DNA of 48,837 bases from Williamwhitmania sp. (GTDB taxonomy: Bacteria > Bacteroidota > Bacteroidia > Bacteroidales > Williamwhitmaniaceae). The position numbers and the translations under genes are program-made. Within the stretch, counting starts at the first letter, position 1, and each line of letters starts with the position of its first letter. Location of the stretch: NCBI GenBank assembly GCA_035529935.1, contig DATKVT010000070.1, forward strand, positions 1-48,837. Reading direction: 5' to 3'. The notes under the pieces are model-generated. The model ran no database searches, was not told the origin of the DNA, and saw only the letters and a program-made list of their open reading frames with translations. This document shows positions 44,118 through 48,837 of the stretch, piece by piece.

Positions 44118-46148
44118 TTAACTATTTTTTTTTAGCACAACCTTCTGTTGAAGTTTTGTAGCAATCTGATTGAAAAACTCCTTAAAGTTGGGATAATCCA
44201 AGGGTGCATATACCGAATTTGGAATTGTAAGCCGTGATACAACTACCAGTACTTTTCCATTCAAAGCACAACTATAAATAAACTTGCCGCCATTATTAGG
44301 TAAAACGATAGCCATTGGCTTAGGTAAGTCCTCCACCGTATATCCCTCAGGCACCACAAATTGGTTCATGTATGTTTCTTCCCGCGGCATACCAAAATTT
44401 ATTGGAAACTTCCGATTAACATCAACAAAGGGGTTAGCTGTATTTCCAAACCCAACACACGGGTCTATATACATTAAATCTCCAGCCACGGAAACAACTC
44501 CCTCCGGTTTGAGATGAACTTTTACGGTAACCATTGGACTTCCTTTTTCGCCACAGGTAATCTTTAGACTATCAGCCACGTCTGAAGCAAAATCTTTCTT
44601 GATTTGCTTTTCAACCTTTGCCTCGGCATCAGCCTCCCCAAACGCGGATTGGAAGAATGTGGCAAAGTAGTCGGAAAAGATTTGTTGAAGATCTCCCTCC
44701 AACCCTCCATCGGTTGAAATTGTGAATGAACTGGAGGACCTCAATTTTGAGATAAAACTAGGATCGAGAGAGATCCATCCAGCATGGTTCTCATCCACAA
44801 CTCGACCTTGTCCATTAAGGTCAGCAAACGGAAGTACGTTAACATCAGAAAAGCGGGATGTTGCATCAAGAAGGTAGGTTTTATCGCCCACTATTACCTC
44901 TGCAATCACATTGTTAAAGTTAGAAAGGGTGGGCCTCCCTGGGTTTACAACGCCATTTCCTCGAGTGCTCAAAGCAACGGGGAAAGCATCAAGTCCAACT
45001 TTTCTTAAAGCAATCACAAGATTTAAGTTGACTTCAGCGGAATTGCCACCGCCATCTTTATAGGCTCTCCTAACCCCATCCTTGACAAAAAGTCTATAGC
45101 TATTGTTCCATTTAACCTTTGAACGAATGAAGTTGAATGTATTTAATATTTTATCCTCAGGTGTGGTTCCAACTTTGAGAGCACTAATATCATCATCCAT
45201 ATAGCCACCACCACTCAGCTGCTGACCAAAATAATCATTTTGTAATAATTTCTTTGTCACATCTTCCCAAGTAGTGGAGAATGTTTGTATGGAGTGACCT
45301 GGGTGAGAATACTGAGCGAGTTCAAACTCCAAACGAGTAAAATAATTATCAATATTATCAACAAACACTTCACCCTTCTTAAGTGCTGGAACATCCTTAG
45401 CAATATAGGATATTCTAGAAGCCATGTAATCAACAGTATATCCATAATCACCCGAATCAGCTTTGCCCTGCATTGTGGCTTCATGGTGAGTAACGGATAC
45501 ACTCTTATGGAGGCTTCCTAAATCTATATGAGAGTAAGACTCAAAACCATAAGGGTAAGTATTATAGTGAAAATACTCAGGAATTGTAACCGTATAGCTA
45601 CTATATATTACAGGAATTGCATACTGAAATTTCCATGGGTATAGAGAAAATAAGTAGTTAGACGAAATACTGTATTGAAAATCTATAACCGAACCGACCT
45701 TGCAATCGGGAAAAGCAAACTTCTTTTTGCTATAGTTCCCCTCTACATTCTCAGTAACTCCGTCTCTTAAACCGACTTTTGACTTAACAATTTTTCCTTT
45801 TTCCTCATTAAATACTATTGCCCCAAATTGGCTTATGCGTTGAGACTGATCCCCTTCAGAATATAGTGAAATTTCTAGGTTAGCCCAGTCAAGCCCCTCT
45901 TTAGTTAATATTTTTATACGCCCATGCCGCTCAAATTTCATCAGCCATTTTTCAGATGCATCATCAAAATACACTTCAACATTACCCTCGTCAAAAAGGA
46001 AAACAGCCTCTGCAGAGGAATCTTTTGGGTAAATCTCCATATTCATCTCCTCAGGAGACACCTTTCCAAACTTGGAAACCTCGTTTTGACCAAAGGCACA
46101 TGCTACCATCAGCCACACAAGGGTAAACAGTAAAACAGACTTTTTCAT
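44118..46148 (-). CDS. DUF3857 protein with degenerate transglutaminase-like site
   Basis: The 676-residue product has a signal peptide ending near CAFG. The Cys near the cleavage site could suggest a lipoprotein, but the surrounding AFGQ does not match a clean lipobox. DUF3857 is followed by a transglutaminase-like core in which the catalytic Cys is S370 (GGGNSAEVNL) and the catalytic His is N413 (FNNVIAEV), while the acidic residue is kept (LLDAT). It is therefore probably inactive as a transglutaminase. It is the first gene of a pair with an intact paralogue downstream. Confidence 0.85.
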   Translation of the reverse strand: MKKSVLLFTLVWLMVACAFGQNEVSKFGKVSPEEMNMEIYPKDSSAEAVFLFDEGNVEVYFDDASEKWLMKFERHGRIKILTKEGLDWANLEISLYSEGDQSQRISQFGAIVFNEEKGKIVKSKVGLRDGVTENVEGNYSKKKFAFPDCKVGSVIDFQYSISSNYLFSLYPWKFQYAIPVIYSSYTVTIPEYFHYNTYPYGFESYSHIDLGSLHKSVSVTHHEATMQGKADSGDYGYTVDYMASRISYIAKDVPALKKGEVFVDNIDNYFTRLEFELAQYSHPGHSIQTFSTTWEDVTKKLLQNDYFGQQLSGGGYMDDDISALKVGTTPEDKILNTFNFIRSKVKWNNSYRLFVKDGVRRAYKDGGGNSAEVNLNLVIALRKVGLDAFPVALSTRGNGVVNPGRPTLSNFNNVIAEVIVGDKTYLLDATSRFSDVNVLPFADLNGQGRVVDENHAGWISLDPSFISKLRSSSSFTISTDGGLEGDLQQIFSDYFATFFQSAFGEADAEAKVEKQIKKDFASDVADSLKITCGEKGSPMVTVKVHLKPEGVVSVAGDLMYIDPCVGFGNTANPFVDVNRKFPINFGMPREETYMNQFVVPEGYTVEDLPKPMAIVLPNNGGKFIYSCALNGKVLVVVSRLTIPNSVYAPLDYPNFKEFFNQIATKLQQKVVLKKNS

Positions 46149-46400
46149 TGTAATGTGATTAAGAATTAGGTTATTTTGAAATTATACTTTTAAGCAGCGG
46201 CGGTGTTAATATAATAAAGGTAAAAAAATAATTATAAAACAAACAATTCTGTTGAATTAATCATTAAGAGATAGCCAGAAAGCTACTATACTGACCATGA
46301 AATACTAGTAACTGGGAAGGCAATTAGGGATAGGTGGGGGGATGAATTGTAAATCACAACTCACAAACAGAAGGAACTATTAATCAACGACATATTAGCG

Positions 46401-46428
46401 AAAAAATAATTGTATTGTCACAATTATT
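46401..46428 (-). terminator. Weak AT-rich terminator after murI
   Basis: AATAATTGT and ACAATTATT pair around a six-base loop overlapping the murI stop codon, with a T run on the minus strand. The stem is AT-rich, so it may be weak. Confidence 0.5.
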
Positions 46429-47227
46429 AGCTTGTCAACGGCTGAGTTGCAAACCTAATATTTCCTTGATTTGGAAGATTATGTACAATCTGACTAACAA
46501 GCAACTGCAAAGTTGACAATGAACCACTGGAATAAAAATGGTAGAATGGAGACACTGTTGGTGAATTGTGAAGTGTTTGGTAAATTCGATCTACCTGCAT
46601 AGCAACCGCAGGCGATGGATTTACAACTGTAATTTTCCCATTCGAAACTTGCCGAATTGCCTCTTCTAAAAAAGGATAGTGCGTGCAACCAAGGACCAGA
46701 TGGTCAGCTCCTGCATTGATCATTGGATCAATATAATGATGCAGCAAATCCAGAACCTTATCAGAAGAAAAATCACCGGATTCAACTAGTTCAACAAGTC
46801 CATTCCCGGGTTGAATAATCATTTGTACATCGGAGGCAAATCGCTTACTTGTCTCCTGGAATAGCCTACCATTAAAGGTGCCACTTGTGGCAAGCACGCC
46901 AATTACTCCTGTTGTAGAATTTAATGCGGCAGGCTTAACCGCCGGCTCCATTCCCACAAAGGGAATTGGATACTTAGCTCTCAAAAAATCAATCGCAGCG
47001 GCTGTTGCTGTATTACAGGCAACTACAACCATTGAAGAGCCTTTGCTCAACAAAAAGTTGGTTACCCTATCGGCCAAAACAATTACTTCCTCTTGGGATT
47101 TCTCGCCATAGGGACAATTGGCATTATCGGCGTAGTATAGAGTGCTTTCATTTGGCAACAGGGCAATAATTTCCTTCCAGACCGAAAGTCCACCAACACC
47201 TGAGTCAAACACTCCAATTGTTGCCAT
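46427..47227 (-). CDS. murI: Glutamate racemase
   Basis: The 266-residue product makes D-glutamate for peptidoglycan. The two catalytic cysteines are C71 (VACNTAT) and C181 (LGCTHYP), and the DSGVGGLSV start and CPYGEKS segment are family motifs. There is no signal peptide. It follows two ompH genes and bamA, the usual order in Bacteroidota, although a terminator-like hairpin precedes it. Confidence 0.95.
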   Translation of the reverse strand: MATIGVFDSGVGGLSVWKEIIALLPNESTLYYADNANCPYGEKSQEEVIVLADRVTNFLLSKGSSMVVVACNTATAAAIDFLRAKYPIPFVGMEPAVKPAALNSTTGVIGVLATSGTFNGRLFQETSKRFASDVQMIIQPGNGLVELVESGDFSSDKVLDLLHHYIDPMINAGADHLVLGCTHYPFLEEAIRQVSNGKITVVNPSPAVAMQVDRIYQTLHNSPTVSPFYHFYSSGSLSTLQLLVSQIVHNLPNQGNIRFATQPLTS

Positions 47228-47237
47228 TATGTACTAA

Positions 47238-47269
47238 AAAAAGAAAGGGCCACTCCTTTCAGAATGGCC
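47238..47269 (-). terminator. Possible terminator between ompH and murI
   Basis: On the minus strand, GGCCA and TGGCC pair around a 12-base loop (47269-47248), followed by CTTTCTTTTTTT. The stem is short, so read-through into murI is possible. Confidence 0.4.
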
Positions 47270-47293
47270 ATTCCTGTATTTTACAATATTGAA

Positions 47294-47815
47294 TTACTTA
47301 GTAATTCCCAACTCTTTTTTAACCAAAGTGGTGATATCAATGCTCTGGGTGTCGGAATAGTAAACAATTCCAGGAGTACCAATGTCAAAAATATAGGTAA
47401 AGCCATTGGCCTTAGCCACTTTCTTTATGGCATCATTTGCCTTTTCAAGGATAGGTTTAAAAAGGTCTGATTGCATCTTCTGGTAGTCATCCTGAGCAGT
47501 TGTCTGGAATTCCTGAATTCTCTGCTGGAGATCCTGCAACTCTTTTTCCTTAGCATCCTTAATAGCTGGTGTTAAACCATCCTTTTTTGCAAGGTATGCC
47601 TGATACTTGTTGTTGAACTCTGTTTGAAGGTTTTCTAACTCACCAGAAAGTTCAGTCCCATAATTCTTCAACTTAACCTCGGCGCTATCCTTCTCTGGCA
47701 TTAGAGAAATAACCTGCTGAACATTAATATGTCCGAATTTAAAACTCTGAGCCTGAACATTTCCCGTTAACGAAAAGCATGCCATCATGGCTGCTACTAC
47801 GATAAGTCTTCTCAT
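47294..47815 (-). CDS. OmpH/Skp family periplasmic chaperone (second of pair)
   Basis: The 173-residue product has a cleavable signal peptide (to about NVQA), then a short strand (FGHINVQQVISLMPE) and a long coiled coil (about residues 50-125, rich in Glu, Lys and Gln), followed by a C-terminal strand region (TYIFDIGTPGIVYYS). Skp-like chaperones bind unfolded outer-membrane proteins on their way to the BAM complex. The gene lies 46 bases after its paralogue. Confidence 0.92.
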   Translation of the reverse strand: MRRLIVVAAMMACFSLTGNVQAQSFKFGHINVQQVISLMPEKDSAEVKLKNYGTELSGELENLQTEFNNKYQAYLAKKDGLTPAIKDAKEKELQDLQQRIQEFQTTAQDDYQKMQSDLFKPILEKANDAIKKVAKANGFTYIFDIGTPGIVYYSDTQSIDITTLVKKELGITK

Positions 47816-47861
47816 TTTACTAGTGGGTTTGTTTGTTACAAATTTACGAAAATTCTAATAT

Positions 47862-48371
47862 CTATTTATAGCCAAGTCGTTGCAACACTTCATCACTCTT
47901 GTCATACTTCGGATTGGAATAGAGCACAGAGGGGTTATTTGCCACGTCAAAAATGGCTGCATAACCTCCTTCTGCGGCTAAATCCTTTACCGCATTATAA
48001 ACTTGATCCTGAACCGGCTTAACCAACTCTGCTCTCTTTTTAAAGAGCACACCATCGGGGCCAAAATAGTTGCGTTGCAAATCTTGTGCATCCTTCTGAA
48101 ACTTTGCTATGTCCTGCTCTCTTTTATTTCGCATATCCTGTGTGAGCAACACCCGCTCTGCTTGGTATGATCGGACCATGTCATCCAAAGTAGTAAACCG
48201 CGTCTCAACCTCCTTCTGGTATTGGGTGGACAACTTATCAAGTTGCTCTTGAGCCGCCCGAAACTGAGGAATCTTTTTAAGAATATAATCGGTATCAACG
48301 AATGCAAATTTCTGGCCAAAAGCTACTGCACTGGCAAAAAAAAGCACGGACATCAAAAATATTTTCTTCAT
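47862..48371 (-). CDS. OmpH/Skp family periplasmic chaperone (first of pair)
   Basis: The 169-residue product from ATG 48371 has a signal peptide ending near AFGQ, a strand (FAFVDTDYILKKIPQF) and a coiled coil with many Gln, Glu and Lys residues (about 40-115), then a C-terminal domain (YAAIFDVANNPSVLYSNP). It lies 12 bases after the bamA stop, so the chaperone and the assembly barrel are co-transcribed. The TTG at 48380 was rejected because ATG 48371 gives the normal signal peptide. Confidence 0.93.
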   Translation of the reverse strand: MKKIFLMSVLFFASAVAFGQKFAFVDTDYILKKIPQFRAAQEQLDKLSTQYQKEVETRFTTLDDMVRSYQAERVLLTQDMRNKREQDIAKFQKDAQDLQRNYFGPDGVLFKKRAELVKPVQDQVYNAVKDLAAEGGYAAIFDVANNPSVLYSNPKYDKSDEVLQRLGYK

Positions 48372-48383
48372 TGCTCCCAATTT

Positions 48384-48837
48384 TTAGAATGGCATACCAA
48401 TTACAAAGTGGAAGTTTGACCCGCCTGCACCAGGATATGTTGCAACATTATCGAATCCGTATCCCCAGTCAATCCCAAGTTGACCCAGCATTGGGAGGAA
48501 TAATCTGATACCAACACCAGCAGATCGTTTTATAGCAAATGGGCTAAATTGAGTAAAATCGTACCATGCATTACCCCCCTCAATAAAGGTCAACGCATAA
48601 ATAGTTGACGAAGGAGAAAGCACCAATGGATAGCGCAACTCTACCGTAAACTTATCGTAAAGGTTTGCCACTTGAATGCCATTGTGATAAGGAGTAAGTG
48701 AATTATTCTCATATCCACGCAACCCGATGGTTTCCTTCCCATACAAATTGTAGCCAGACATACCATCACCACCTACGTTAAATCCTTCAAAGGGAGAATA
48801 CCCAAGTTTTTTATTATAGTAACCAAGGTAACCAAAC
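48384..48837 (-). CDS. bamA: Outer-membrane assembly barrel BamA, C-terminal part only
   Basis: The frame runs off the window edge, so only the last 150 residues are visible. They are barrel strands of the Omp85 family with the GLRGYENN motif (the VRGF-like loop 6 region that sits inside the barrel), GGNAWYDF, and a C-terminal aromatic Phe at the end of the last strand. BamA folds outer-membrane proteins. The visible order bamA-ompH-ompH-murI supports the call. The POTRA domains are beyond the window. Confidence 0.92.
   Translation of the reverse strand, partial: FGYLGYYNKKLGYSPFEGFNVGGDGMSGYNLYGKETIGLRGYENNSLTPYHNGIQVANLYDKFTVELRYPLVLSPSSTIYALTFIEGGNAWYDFTQFSPFAIKRSAGVGIRLFLPMLGQLGIDWGYGFDNVATYPGAGGSNFHFVIGMPF

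Noticed and set aside
1..48837. tRNA, rRNA, CRISPR or insertion sequence elements
   Set aside because: I scanned for tRNA-like cloverleaf ends, short direct repeats with regular spacers and transposase motifs and saw none; a covariance-model scan would be decisive.

Overview
The window looks like a chromosomal segment of a Bacteroidota bacterium, most likely an anaerobic or microaerotolerant member of the Bacteroidales/Marinilabiliales. The evidence is the type IX secretion cargo with type A and type B sorting domains, a PorP/SprF-family protein, the order bamA-ompH-ompH-murI, DUF3857 transglutaminase-like proteins, promoter -7 boxes of the form TAnnTTTG, and a ferredoxin-linked 2-oxoacid oxidoreductase. 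The genus assignment is inference only. I saw no tRNA, rRNA, CRISPR array, insertion sequence, phage gene or clear genomic island.

Layout. 1-1513 (minus): the N-terminal part of a family 2 glycosyltransferase cut by the window edge, preceded in its transcript by an OmpH/Skp-like protein with an N-terminal membrane anchor. 1603-15605: a cell-surface block with a giant PKD-repeat adhesin (type B sorting domain) followed by its PorP/SprF-like partner on the minus strand, and a giant type A adhesin on the plus strand. 15734-17826 (minus): a sodium-pump decarboxylase beta subunit, an OadG-like membrane protein and an unrecognised small protein. 18160-21390: a 1076-residue flavin/iron-sulfur oxidoreductase that joins several usually separate subunits. 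21702-24317: a secreted M6-type metalloprotease, also a T9SS cargo. 24483-33709: housekeeping and stress genes (truA, argR, nitroreductase, Fe- and Mn-type superoxide dismutases in tandem, a DUF1858-like protein, hldD, queD-folE, an outer-membrane barrel, fabD, OsmC). 33817-41272 (minus): glutamate dehydrogenase, a receiver plus PEP-synthase-like ATP-grasp fusion, and the korAB pair. 41606-46148: gamma carbonic anhydrase facing two DUF3857 proteins, one with an intact transglutaminase site and one without. 46427-48837 (minus): murI, two ompH genes and the C-terminal end of bamA.

How it fits together. T9SS cargo (two adhesins, one protease, one PorP/SprF) shares the window with outer-membrane biogenesis genes (BamA, OmpH/Skp chaperones, heptose epimerase, glycosyltransferase). 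KorAB, the OadB/OadG pair, glutamate dehydrogenase and the multi-cluster FAD/FeS enzyme suggest amino-acid and organic-acid fermentation with ferredoxin and a sodium gradient. Two SODs, OsmC and a nitroreductase fit an organism that meets oxygen. Transcription units are short and separated by clear stem-loop terminators. Two strong inverted repeats, between the outer-membrane barrel gene and fabD and upstream of korA, are the best regulatory candidates.

No clearly new multi-gene system is evident. The most novel items are single proteins (the receiver/ATP-grasp fusion and the single-chain FAD/FeS oxidoreductase) and the two inverted repeats.
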